33,518 bases of DNA from Sedimentisphaerales bacterium. GTDB taxonomy: Bacteria; Planctomycetota; Phycisphaerae; Sedimentisphaerales; Anaerobacaceae. A program made the position numbers and the translations under genes. The DNA lies in assembly GCA_016932095.1 (NCBI GenBank), contig JAFGDN010000052.1:1-33518 (forward strand). The letters are read 5' to 3'. The notes beneath the pieces are model-generated. The model was not told where the DNA came from. It saw only the letters and a program-made list of their open reading frames with translations, and did not search any database. Of this stretch, positions 17,106 to 24,005 are shown piece by piece. How positions within the stretch are numbered: the stretch's first letter is position 1; each line of letters begins with the position of its first letter.

Positions 17106-17678
17106 TTAGCTCACTTTGGATTGACGAGTATTGGTGAATTGAACTGATTCTACGTCATCCGCGATTCTGGGAGGACAGGAATCTGCGTATTCCTTTCCCG
17201 TTCGGCCGGCAAGCTCGGCCATCGCCTCGCGGCGTATCGTCTTGTCGAAAAAACCCTCCTTATCCAGGGTATATACCATTAACGCCCCGCTCGACAGTGC
17301 CCTCAGCTCCCGTCTGCGCATAAGCTCATAAAAGCACATGCTGCGCATAGCGACGTCGTGAGTATCAGCGGCTTCGGTTCGCTCTACGACCTCCACGAGA
17401 AACGCCCTGTCCAAAAGTCCCATCCCGCTTTTGAGATTTCGTTTTTTCTGTGGCTGGGTCGCTTTGCCGATTCCGTCTGCCGGGGCTTGCCCGTCAGCCC
17501 GATGACCTATTACGGTTTCTATGAGTTCGTCGTCGGCAGCCCGTTTGAAACGCCTGGCGCGCGACCTGGCTAACACATATACCCCCCAGCCGGCGGCCAA
17601 TGTCATAAACACCAGCAGTTGAACCCAGAACGTTTCCTCGCCGTCTCCTGCCGCGAGAAAAAATTGAGCATTATTCAC
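17106..17678 (-). CDS. Membrane-anchored protein of an unrecognised family (paralogue A)
   Basis: Function unknown. The preferred start is a GTG at 17678, because GGGGAGG lies eight bases upstream; a longer frame would begin at a TTG (17723) without a site. The resulting 190-residue protein has one membrane helix near the N-terminus ('FWVQLLVFMTLAAGWGVYVLA'), a basic linker and a soluble domain of about 85 residues. That domain includes 'GMGLLDRAFLVEVVERTEA', 'DVAMRSMCFYELMRRREL', 'SSGALMVYTLD' and 'REAMAELAGRTG'. It aligns along its whole length with the next gene upstream (17794-18180), so the two are tandem duplicates. The first has gained a membrane anchor, or the second has lost it. Confidence 0.65.
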   Translation of the reverse strand: MNNAQFFLAAGDGEETFWVQLLVFMTLAAGWGVYVLARSRARRFKRAADDELIETVIGHRADGQAPADGIGKATQPQKKRNLKSGMGLLDRAFLVEVVERTEAADTHDVAMRSMCFYELMRRRELRALSSGALMVYTLDKEGFFDKTIRREAMAELAGRTGKEYADSCPPRIADDVESVQFTNTRQSKVS

Positions 17679-17728
17679 ATTCACAACCTCCCCACGGCCG
17701 TATTTCGTCTGTCGGTTTCGCAACTCAT

Positions 17729-17777
17729 TTCGTGAAGCGGGACGCGTGAAGCGTATCTCGTGAAACGACGCTTCACG
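17729..17777. repeat. CGTGAAGCG repeat with inverted copy
   Basis: Several CGTGAAGCG/CGTGAAACG units run from 17731. CGTGAAGCGT (17745-17754) is perfectly inverted at 17768-17777 (ACGCTTCACG). It fills the gap between the two paralogous genes and looks like one of this genome's dispersed palindromic repeats. Confidence 0.6.
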
Positions 17778-17793
17778 AACGACAAGTGACGCT

Positions 17794-18180
17794 CTATGAG
17801 CTTTTCTGCTCGGTTCGCCTGTTCAGCTCTTTCATCGCGGCGCACTGGATTTCCTTGGTGTAAAGGCGTTTATCATCCACGGCGTAAACGGTCAGAGCGG
17901 AGCTGTCTATTTCACTCTGCTGGTTTCTGCGAAGCACCTCGTTGAAGCTGAGCTTCCTCATCGCGACGTCGTTTTTGTCGTCGCCGTCGGTGTTCTCTAT
18001 AACACCCAGCAGGAAATCCATCTCCAGCAGGTCCATACCGCCGCCCAGGTTTCTGCCGGCCCTTGTCTTTTTCTCCATTGATTCATCTCCTGACGTTTGT
18101 TGTTCACCGCCCAGTTCAACAATTTTACCGCCCGTGTTTCTTCTTACTTCAATCTTTCTTTCGCCCACGCCCCAGGCCAT
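17794..18180 (-). CDS. Soluble protein of an unrecognised family (paralogue B)
   Basis: A 128-residue protein of unknown function. I place the start at the ATG at 18180 because a textbook AAGGAGG sits seven bases upstream; the longer frame to 18249 has no such site. Residues about 48-125 match paralogue A: 'GMDLLEMDFLLGVIENTDG', 'NDVAMRKLSFNEVLRRNQQ', 'SSALTVYAVDD' and 'QCAAMKELNRRTE'. It has no membrane segment. The N-terminal 45 residues (GERKIEVRRNTGGKIVELGG) are charged and unlike A. A strong promoter precedes it, so it is probably the first gene of a short minus-strand operon. Confidence 0.7.
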   Translation of the reverse strand: MAWGVGERKIEVRRNTGGKIVELGGEQQTSGDESMEKKTRAGRNLGGGMDLLEMDFLLGVIENTDGDDKNDVAMRKLSFNEVLRRNQQSEIDSSALTVYAVDDKRLYTKEIQCAAMKELNRRTEQKSS

Positions 18181-18275
18181 TTTTGTGTCCTCCTTATCTT
18201 TAAATAATTCCAATAATCCATCATTGAATTTGTCATTACCGGCCGACAAAAGGCCGGCGCATCAATCTCGGCAAC

Positions 18276-18303
18276 ATTATACACCCGCCAGCCCGCCGGA
18301 CAA
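18276..18303 (-). promoter_or_regulatory. Sigma70-like promoter for the paralogue pair
   Basis: On the minus strand TTGTCC (18303-18298) and TATAAT (18281-18276) are 16 bases apart. A roughly 90-base leader follows, containing a CCGGCC/GGCCGG hairpin (about 18239-18257), before the ATG at 18180. Confidence 0.65.
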
Positions 18304-18342
18304 AAGAAAATCCAAATACGTCGATTATAAAAATCATTACAG

Positions 18343-19092
18343 TCAAAATCTTTTAACTTTGGCGTCGGGGCCGCGAAGGTAATTGGGCGTAAGGGTAAGG
18401 GGGTCGGCAAAAAGGCCTTGTTTGGCTAATTCCAGGCCCATTTTGTAAACGTTGGCCGATGAGGGATACCAATACTTTTCATCGAGGACCCGCACGTTTG
18501 GGGCGGCGAATTTGTCCTTGTAATAAACCAATCCCTCGCCGATAAGAGCGATTGACTTTTCACCGCCGAAACGACTCAATAACTCCTCCGCGTTCATAAG
18601 GGAATCCGGCAAAATCTTCCGCCAGGTTGTGTCTTGGGTCTGGGATTTTGGGTCTGGGGTCTTGTTGTAAACGGCAATGAAGAACTGGCCCCGCTTTGCG
18701 TCGAGGATTACCGCAAGTCGCTCAACCGTGCACGTGTCTTGCGTCTTGTGTCTTGTGTCTTGTGTCTTTCCGTTAAGGTTTGCGGCGATGATATCGAGGG
18801 TATCGACCGCCACAATTTTTGCTTGATTGGCGAGAGCAAACGATTTGGCCAGCGTTACGGCTATACGAAGACCCGTGAAGCTGCCGGGTCCGATTGATAC
18901 GTAAACCTGCTCAATGTCGGCGGGCTTTTTGCTGAATCGCTCCAACAGGCCGACAATGGCTGGAAATATCTCCGCGCTATGCCGCATCGGGCCTGAGAAT
19001 TGCTTCTCGGCCAGCAGTTTGGCGCCCTCAGCCAGGGCGACCGAACCCATTCGGCCGCTGGTCTCAACGGCCAGTATCAATGAGTTTTGCAT
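18343..19092 (-). CDS. tsaB: TsaB: tRNA threonylcarbamoyladenosine biosynthesis scaffold
   Basis: TsaB is the inactive ASKHA-fold partner that binds TsaD (with TsaE) to make the universal t6A37 modification of ANN-decoding tRNAs. Diagnostic motifs are 'LILAVETSGRMGSVAL' at the N-terminus, 'RHSAEIFPAIVGLL' and 'VSIGPGSFTGLRIAVTLAK'; the C-terminus ends in 'PNYLRGPDAKVK'. The frame is open from a TTG at 19158. Homologues begin a few residues before the first strand, so I use the ATG at 19092 (249 residues); 19107 is an alternative. The protein contains two odd segments, 'KTQDTRHKTQDT' and 'TPDPKSQTQDT', encoded by tandem DNA repeats that look like intergenic repeat material inserted in frame. 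A terminator lies just upstream of the gene. Confidence 0.9.
   Translation of the reverse strand: MQNSLILAVETSGRMGSVALAEGAKLLAEKQFSGPMRHSAEIFPAIVGLLERFSKKPADIEQVYVSIGPGSFTGLRIAVTLAKSFALANQAKIVAVDTLDIIAANLNGKTQDTRHKTQDTCTVERLAVILDAKRGQFFIAVYNKTPDPKSQTQDTTWRKILPDSLMNAEELLSRFGGEKSIALIGEGLVYYKDKFAAPNVRVLDEKYWYPSSANVYKMGLELAKQGLFADPLTLTPNYLRGPDAKVKRF
18631..18768. repeat. Tandem heptamers and GGTCTGGG repeats inside tsaB
   Basis: At 18734-18768, five heptamers follow one another (GTGTCTT, GCGTCTT, then GTGTCTT three times). At about 18631-18662, TCTTGGGTCTGG-type units recur. Both are read in frame by tsaB as KTQDT-like peptides. Confidence 0.8.
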
Positions 19093-19158
19093 CTCGTCGA
19101 TGTCCATCGATGTTATCATACCCGTCTCGACTCGGCTCGTCGAGACGAGGTCGGACAA

Positions 19159-19207
19159 AAAAATTCGCCCTGAACCGTTTACGGTTCAGGGCGAGTTGTT
19201 TTTTTCA
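19159..19207 (-). terminator. Strong hairpin terminator downstream of the DPNKP protein gene
   Basis: A perfect 13-bp GC-rich stem (19166-19178 with 19181-19193) around two bases. It is followed on the minus strand by a run of Ts (19165-19159) and is also T-rich on the plus side, so it can work in both directions. It separates the secreted-protein gene from tsaB. Confidence 0.9.
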
Positions 19208-19257
19208 TCAAACCCGTAACATTTCACAAAAAAGCGAAGCTGATTTCGTCATTAGAG

Positions 19258-19665
19258 TTAATTTTCGTCGTTCGGGTCAGCGGGCTTGTTCGGGTCGCAC
19301 GGCTTATTAGGGTCGTCGCCTTTCGGCTTGTCGGCGTCTTTTCCGGCATCAGCGGCACAGAGAGCGGTTTTGTTCTCCTCATTGGGCTCGTTTGGCTCAT
19401 TCGGCTCGTTGGCGTCGTCGCCTTCCGGCTCGTCTGTGTCGGCGTATGCGGTGAAGTCGCCTGCGCTGATTATGGGCACTTCATTTGGGTCCTCGGGCTT
19501 GTTCGGGTCAGCCGGTTTGTTCGGGTCGGTCGGTTCATTCGCGTCACCGGCCTCTTTATGTTGAGGACAGGTCAACTGGGTCGTGGAACTTACCGCCGGA
19601 CAGTTTGCAGCAGCAATTAAAACGAGCGCAACCACCGCCGGCACAATGACAAATTTAACCTTCAT
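19258..19665 (-). CDS. Secreted Asp/Pro/Asn-rich repeat protein
   Basis: Unknown function. This 135-residue protein starts with a signal peptide ('FVIVPAVVALVLIAAANCPA'). A cysteine at the expected cleavage region hints at a lipoprotein, although the lipobox is imperfect because Asn precedes the Cys. The rest is low complexity: repeats of DPNKPADPNKP, EPNEPNEPNE and DPNKPCDPNKPADPND, strongly acidic and Pro-rich. A short ordered-looking part (VPIISAGDFTAYAD) lies in the middle. Two or three cysteines remain after export. Such peptides may form an extended calcium-binding or cell-wall linker; that is a guess. A clear AAGGAG site precedes the ATG, and a strong terminator follows. Confidence 0.75.
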   Translation of the reverse strand: MKVKFVIVPAVVALVLIAAANCPAVSSTTQLTCPQHKEAGDANEPTDPNKPADPNKPEDPNEVPIISAGDFTAYADTDEPEGDDANEPNEPNEPNEENKTALCAADAGKDADKPKGDDPNKPCDPNKPADPNDEN

Positions 19666-20411
19666 TCATTTTTCTCCTTAAACTCTCTTATATTGTTCAG
19701 GTTTGAACCTTTATTGGTCCAAACCACACGTTCTAAAACTGCACGGTTATACACGTAACGCCATCAATACCAACCAGCGTCCGGAGTCATCACCGGCCTG
19801 ATATTCTACTTAGCCGGGTAAATATTGACAATGATAATGGGAAGCCACTCCAAACCGCCCTGCACCAATATTAAACTGCATTGCACAGCTTATTTTCAGA
19901 AGCACATATTTTAGCATAGTTGCCTGCAAATGCAAGAACTTTTTGACTTAATTCAACTGCACCTTACAGCAAACGAAGTTGTTATTTTGTCGTCTTGTTT
20001 GGCCTTCATAAGAAAAAATGAAATTTTTGCATAATAATAACCATCGGTCCTTTTTGTTCAAAAGCCCGTTTTTAAGCTGTAAATGCGGTTTTTAACCCCA
20101 AAAACGTTGCTGTATTAACAAATAATAAAAATTTTTAGTAAAATATAAATATTTTACTTGACATAAGTATCTTTGATAGTTAAAACATAAATGTTATTTG
20201 ATATATAAATAACAGCATCGAAATCAACACGGTGTCGCCTCGGCGAAGCCGCGAAGATTTGCATTCAAAGGGGGCTGTCAAAAGCAGGGATGTGAAAATA
20301 GCCCCCTCATACCTGAAATCGGCGCAACTCCTGGTCATACAGGACAGCCGACAGGGACGGAGTGCAGATAGAAGACACAAGACGGACGGTAAATGAAGAA
20401 AGGCGATTTCA
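19666..20411. other. Long AT-rich intergenic region before the phage-like island
   Basis: 746 bases between divergent genes with no credible coding sequence. It holds the promoter/palindrome at 20137-20186 and a leader stem, AGGGGGCT (20269-20276) inverted at 20300-20307. At 20361-20395 it carries an AAGACACAAGACGGACGG stretch related to the heptamer repeats in tsaB. The rest shows nothing I can name. Confidence 0.5.
20137..20186 (+). promoter_or_regulatory. Promoter with perfect 10-bp palindrome over the -35 region
   Basis: AGTAAAATAT is perfectly inverted two bases later (20137-20158). The palindrome runs into a consensus TTGACA (20158-20163), with TAAAAC (20181-20186) 17 bases on. This is a repressor-operator layout for the regulator gene at 20412. 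Confidence 0.5.
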
Positions 20412-20849
20412 ATGGCTAATAAAATTATTAAAAAAAGTAAATTTTCAGAGCTTTCGGAAAAGGTCCTTTTAAAAGACGGTTCTCAGGTGACTTATAACGG
20501 CCACATAGACCTGCTGCGGTGCAGGGCGGGTTTGCTAACCGGCAAAGACCGCCTGCTGATGCAGTTGTATTTAGACAAGGCAAACACTTACAGCCAGATG
20601 GCACGACTGGCAGGCGTCAACGAGGCAAACGTCGCCAGGCGCATTCACAAAATCATTCGCCGACTTCTCGACAGCCAGTTCATTACCTGCCTGAGAAACC
20701 GCGACAAGCTCACCGACCTCCAAATCGAAATCGCAAGGGATTATTTACTCGTGGGACTATCTATGGAGAAAATCTCGCAAAAGCACAACGTAACCTATTA
20801 CTCCGTCCGGAAAACATTGAGAAAAATCCAGCGGTTAACTGCGGTGTGA
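20412..20849 (+). CDS. Sigma-70 region-4-like DNA-binding regulator
   Basis: A 145-residue protein with two successive helix-turn-helix patterns: 'LDKANTYSQMARLAGVNEANVARRIHKI' (about residues 54-81) and 'DYLLVGLSMEKISQKHNVTYYSVRKTLRKI' (about 109-138). The second looks like the region 4 of sigma factors or a phage-type transcriptional regulator. No region 2 (core-binding) is present, so it is probably not a complete sigma factor. It is the first gene of the phage-like island and follows a long leader. It may control the island's genes (inference). Confidence 0.65.
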   Translation: MANKIIKKSKFSELSEKVLLKDGSQVTYNGHIDLLRCRAGLLTGKDRLLMQLYLDKANTYSQMARLAGVNEANVARRIHKIIRRLLDSQFITCLRNRDKLTDLQIEIARDYLLVGLSMEKISQKHNVTYYSVRKTLRKIQRLTAV

Positions 20850-20961
20850 AAAACCACCGCCCTTTTGCCGAGGGATCCAGCCCCGCGCCCGTCCCCGGCG
20901 ATGTCGCCGGGATAAACCTGGGATATTAGAAACGTATAACTTTTTTGAAAGGAGCAAAAGT

Positions 20962-21198
20962 ATGTTTCAATCAGAAAAACACAGCGAACGAGCCGACGAA
21001 TACACGCCCCGAATTTACGACGGCCAAACCGCCGTCCTCGACGTGAAAAGAAAAAAGAACAGGAAGTTCTGGAAACAGAGAAACGGCAGACAATGCACTG
21101 TAATTAGCTGCCATCGAAATGCCGCGATTGTTGCCATCCCGAGCTTAAATGAGCTCGTATTATGCCAAACAAATGAATTGCGACCTGCCGTCCTGTGA
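20962..21198 (+). CDS. Small basic protein, unknown
   Basis: A 78-residue protein with an excellent GAAAGGAG site nine bases before the ATG. Not recognised. The middle is rich in Lys/Arg ('DVKRKKNRKFWKQRNGRQ'). It is followed by beta-type sequence ('CTVISCHRNAAIVAIP', 'LVLCQTNELRPAVL') that suggests a small beta-barrel, perhaps nucleic-acid binding. It is flanked by the regulator gene and the AP2-like gene, in the same direction. Confidence 0.6.
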   Translation: MFQSEKHSERADEYTPRIYDGQTAVLDVKRKKNRKFWKQRNGRQCTVISCHRNAAIVAIPSLNELVLCQTNELRPAVL

Positions 21199-21260
21199 AA
21201 GAACAACCATAAAGGCCCCAAAAAACCAGTCCAGCCACATACTTTTGAAAGGATACCAAA

Positions 21261-21650
21261 ATGGAATCGAAAACGAACAGCAGCATAAACTTCGACATCG
21301 GTTATTTTGACACTGAAGAGGAGGCCGCATTGGCATACGACTGGGCCTCCAGAATTCTTTATGGCCCAGAGGCGCAGGTGAACTTCCCCGACGTTATCGT
21401 CCCGGCCGTCGCCGCCTTTATGATTCGCCATAGCGCGGGCGCACCCCTCCGCGTGGGATTTAATAAAAGAAATGGCGGCGGCTATCGTGAGTTTAAATGC
21501 CGAATCGCCAATCCCCGGAGGCCGTTCTATCTGGCAAATCAAAATCTCATCGTCGTAAAAACCAATTTGCTCCTCGGTTATCGGTGTATTCCCATCGAAG
21601 GCATAAAAATGCTCGAAATCGACGGCAATTCCTACAAAGTTGTCTCCTAA
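21261..21650 (+). CDS. Protein with a truncated AP2/ERF-like domain
   Basis: A 129-residue protein. Residues about 10-45 ('INFDIGYFDTEEEAALAYDWASRILYGPEAQVNFPD') match the last strand and the helix of the AP2 DNA-binding domain seen in phage HNH enzymes and plant ERF factors ('lGyFdTeEEAArAYD.aa...G..a.lNFP'). The first two strands of the domain, which contact DNA, are absent or replaced. The following 80 residues are not recognised. No HNH motif is present, so it may be a degenerate homing-type or recombination protein. AAAGGA precedes the ATG, and the ABC gene follows after 14 bases. Confidence 0.6.
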   Translation: MESKTNSSINFDIGYFDTEEEAALAYDWASRILYGPEAQVNFPDVIVPAVAAFMIRHSAGAPLRVGFNKRNGGGYREFKCRIANPRRPFYLANQNLIVVKTNLLLGYRCIPIEGIKMLEIDGNSYKVVS

Positions 21651-21664
21651 AGGCGCCCGCACTT

Positions 21665-22363
21665 ATGCGGAAATTCTCATTATCAAAGCAATTCCAGACC
21701 AATCCCCCGATTACAAGCCGTGTATCGACCGTGATGCGAATGTTCGGCCTAACGCTCGACCGATTAAAAAACGCCGCGAGCATACATAAGGCCGTTCTGG
21801 AAGTGCGGGAAGGCGACATCGTTTACATCACAGGGCCTTCGGGCTCGGGAAAATCCGTCCTCCTGAGAGAGCTGCTAAACGAAATTCCCGCCGGCGAACG
21901 TATCAGTATCGACGAGATAGAACTGCCCGCAGACAGGGCCGCTGTCGATTGCATCCATTTCGGCCAGACGGGTCAGACCTGTCTGACAGGTCAGACAAAG
22001 GCCCTCTCAACCGTCGAAACCCTTCGACTGCTGAGCATTTGCGGCATAAGCGACGCCTTCTGTATGCTGATCCCGCCCGCAAACCTCAGCGAGGGTCAAA
22101 AATATCGCTTTCGACTCGCCTGCTGCCTCGCGTCGGGGAAAAAATATGTCTTCGCCGACGAATTCGCAAGCTCCCTCGACCGAATTACCGCCGCCGTCAT
22201 CGCCTACAACGTCCGAAAATTTGCAAAGCGGACGGGCGTAACGTTCGTTCTCGCATCCAGCCACGAGGACATACTCGCCGATTTGCAGCCCGACGTGCTG
22301 GTCGTCAATAATTTCGCCTCCTTCGCAGAAGTGCTTTACAAAAAATTGAGAACGAAAAACTGA
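21665..22363 (+). CDS. Soluble ABC-type ATPase (N-terminal half of a split ABC-GNAT protein)
   Basis: A 232-residue ATPase without transporter partners. It has Walker A 'GPSGSGKS' (57-64), signature 'LSEGQKYRFRLA' (141-152), Walker B 'YVFADEF' with Asp165-Glu166, a D-loop 'SSLDR', and the switch His200 in 'ASSHEDI'. The start used (ATG 21665) follows the AP2-like stop; a longer frame to 21497 overlaps that gene. Residues about 100-112 (GQTGQTCLTGQT) come from a GTCAGAC/GTCTGAC repeat that looks inserted. In my memory of this family, the ATPase is continuous with the GNAT domain encoded just downstream. Here both reading frames are in register but separated by stops. A role in DNA modification or packaging is inferred from neighbours only. 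Confidence 0.8.
   Translation: MRKFSLSKQFQTNPPITSRVSTVMRMFGLTLDRLKNAASIHKAVLEVREGDIVYITGPSGSGKSVLLRELLNEIPAGERISIDEIELPADRAAVDCIHFGQTGQTCLTGQTKALSTVETLRLLSICGISDAFCMLIPPANLSEGQKYRFRLACCLASGKKYVFADEFASSLDRITAAVIAYNVRKFAKRTGVTFVLASSHEDILADLQPDVLVVNNFASFAEVLYKKLRTKN
21972..21996. repeat. GTCAGAC/GTCTGAC palindromic triplet inside the ABC gene
   Basis: GTCAGAC (21972-21978), GTCTGAC (21981-21987) and GTCAGAC (21990-21996) alternate with two-base spacers, giving a nine-base period. They are read in frame as a Gly-Gln-Thr-rich insert. Confidence 0.75.
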
Positions 22364-22428
22364 GAATTAAGAATTTGGAAGAAGACGAGCTTGTAATTCT
22401 AAATTCACAATTCTCAATTCTAAATTTG
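22343..22428. repeat. AT-rich inverted repeat between the ABC and GNAT genes
   Basis: The left part carries AATTGAGAAC and CTGAGAATTAAGAATT; the right part carries AATTCTAAATTCACAATTCTC followed by a second AATTCTAAATT. The arms are imperfectly inverted and contain the ABC stop codon and several other in-frame stops. A related stretch (GAATTCTCAACTCTAAATTC) precedes the large terminase near 29350. Confidence 0.65.
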
Positions 22429-22429
22429 T

Positions 22430-23233
22430 ATGAATACCTGCACTATCACTCGAAATCTTGAAATCGTCGCCGGCACGAAAGCCGATTACAAATCGCTTGC
22501 CCGTTATCACTATCGCGAGCACCAGCTCGGGCCATACTGTGCGATTTACGCCCTGAAGGGTCGCTTCCGAACCTCGACGCGTTTTGAGACCGTCGGCGTA
22601 ATCGTTTACGCGACGCCGACGGCCGGTGCGCAAATGCGAGACGCCGCGACCGGCGGCGTGCTGCGGGGACTGGATAAATGCACGCGACTCAAACTCATTA
22701 ACAAAAACATTCGAACCATCCGCCGGGTCATCATCGAGCCGAGGTTCCGCTCCCTGGGCCTGGCCGCCAGGTTAGTCAGCGATACTATGCCGCTCATGAA
22801 TGTTCCGTTTATCGAGGCCCTCGCGGTGATGGGGCAGGTCAATCCATTTTTCGAGAAGGCCGGTATGACACGCCTCGACCCGTCCGTATCTCCCGATTGC
22901 GCCCGCCTCATCGCGGCCTTCGGCGCCGTCGGCGTAGATGAGCAAGATTTGATTGACCCCGATGTAGTCCAGCAAAAACTGGACAAACTTCTCACCGCAG
23001 AGCACGCCGAGAACGCAGAGAAAAGGAAAATAAAAAATAATCTCTGCGGTCTCTGCGGCCTCCGCGGTGAATATGAGTTCATCGAACACGAGATGTCGCG
23101 TTTCCTTCAATCGTTTGGCCGACGCCGACTTATGCCGCCCGGCCTCGACCGCACAAAATTCATCCTCTCCAAACTCACCGACAGGCCCGTTTACTACTTC
23201 TGGCAAAACCAAAATCTCAAATTGAGGTTTTAA
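22430..23233 (+). CDS. GNAT-fold acyltransferase-like protein (C-terminal half of a split ABC-GNAT protein)
   Basis: A 267-residue protein. 'DYKSLARYHYREHQLGPYCAIYAL' (about 19-42) is followed by a strand 'ETVGVIVYATPT' and the acyl-CoA-binding turn 'VIIEPRFRSLGLAARLV' with R107-S-L-G110-L-A112 (the Q/RxxGxG/A pattern). 'VPFIEALAVMGQVNPFFEKAGM' completes the GNAT core. The 'xxYHY' element recalls the Mom family of phage DNA-modifying acyltransferases; that link is an inference. Residues about 188-214 (TAEHAENAEKRK...LCGLCGLRGE) are encoded by a dispersed palindromic repeat and are surely foreign to the fold. The reading frame matches that of the ABC gene 66 bases upstream, and the ParB-like gene starts four bases downstream. 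Confidence 0.75.
   Translation: MNTCTITRNLEIVAGTKADYKSLARYHYREHQLGPYCAIYALKGRFRTSTRFETVGVIVYATPTAGAQMRDAATGGVLRGLDKCTRLKLINKNIRTIRRVIIEPRFRSLGLAARLVSDTMPLMNVPFIEALAVMGQVNPFFEKAGMTRLDPSVSPDCARLIAAFGAVGVDEQDLIDPDVVQQKLDKLLTAEHAENAEKRKIKNNLCGLCGLRGEYEFIEHEMSRFLQSFGRRRLMPPGLDRTKFILSKLTDRPVYYFWQNQNLKLRF
22992..23070. repeat. Palindromic CACCGCAGAG repeat inserted in the GNAT gene
   Basis: Two 30-base arms (22992-23021 and 23041-23070) are inverted with 24 of 30 positions matching, around a 19-base A-rich loop. The right arm reappears at 29606-29635 inside terL with 28 of 30 bases identical. Confidence 0.85.
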
Positions 23234-23237
23234 AATT

Positions 23238-23882
23238 ATGAATCACAAAACACAATCAATCGCTATATGTAAGCTGCTCGCTAATCCCGCCAATCCAAAC
23301 GAGATGAGCGAGGAAAAATTCCGCAAACTGGTCCGAAATATCGAGCGCACAGGGCTTTATGAGCCGCTCATCGTCAGGCCCCACCCGCAAAAAAAAGACC
23401 ACTTCCAGATTATCAACGGCCATCACCGCGTAAAAGCGCTGGCCAAGCTCGGCAAAAAAGAAGCGGATTGCCTCGTCTGGAACGTCAATGACGAACAAAC
23501 CGCCGTGCTTCTGGCGACCCTGAACCGTCTCGGAGGCAGCGATGTGCCTGCCAAAAAAATCGACCTGCTCAAATCCCTCAAAGAACGCTTCAGCTCAGCC
23601 GAACTCGCTAAAATCCTCCCGCAAACCAGAAAGCAAATCGACCAGCTCATCAATCTGAAACGCAACCTGCCCCCCATAAAACCGGATACCCGGCCGTTCG
23701 CGATTCCTCTCGTGTTTTTCGTAACGCCCGAACAAAGCAAAACCATCGAAGAGGCGTTAAGCAAAATTCCCATACCGCCCGGCTTAACAAAAGCACAACA
23801 TCGCGCCGCTGCGCTTACGACAATTGCGGAATACTTTATCAAGCCGAGCGAAAAAAACTTCCGGTTTTCAAAATTTTTGTGA
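23238..23882 (+). CDS. ParB-like protein with N-terminal ParB/sulfiredoxin fold
   Basis: A 214-residue protein. The ParB N-terminal domain is clear: 'NPNEMSEEKFRKLVRNIERTG' (about 19-39), 'LYEPLIVRPHP', and 'FQIINGHHRVKALAKLG' with the GxxR box G61-H-H-R64. In ParB proteins this box binds CTP or ATP. A helical DNA-binding region with 'AELAKILPQTRKQIDQLINL' follows, then a C-terminal domain unlike the chromosome-segregation ParB dimer domain. It lacks a ParA partner. It sits four bases after the GNAT gene, making an ABC-GNAT-ParB cassette, so it may act in phage DNA handling or targeting of modification rather than segregation. Confidence 0.82.
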   Translation: MNHKTQSIAICKLLANPANPNEMSEEKFRKLVRNIERTGLYEPLIVRPHPQKKDHFQIINGHHRVKALAKLGKKEADCLVWNVNDEQTAVLLATLNRLGGSDVPAKKIDLLKSLKERFSSAELAKILPQTRKQIDQLINLKRNLPPIKPDTRPFAIPLVFFVTPEQSKTIEEALSKIPIPPGLTKAQHRAAALTTIAEYFIKPSEKNFRFSKFL

Positions 23883-24005
23883 AATTTTACTTGACTTTTT
23901 GCAGGTTTTGGGGTAGCTGTGTCATCCAACAGGTCAGGAATTTAACAGATGGAGATATTAGGTTGGCTTTACGCACTTTTGCAACTTTTTATGGAGGGCA
24001 TAAAA

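Noticed and set aside
20894-20911. CCCGGCGA/TCGCCGGG hairpin as terminator of the regulator gene
   Set aside because: The stem is perfect but no T run follows, and the next gene is in the same direction close by; kept only as a note.
23238-23882. Chromosome-partitioning ParB
   Set aside because: No ParA gene or parS-like site is seen nearby, and the C-terminal part does not look like the ParB dimer domain.
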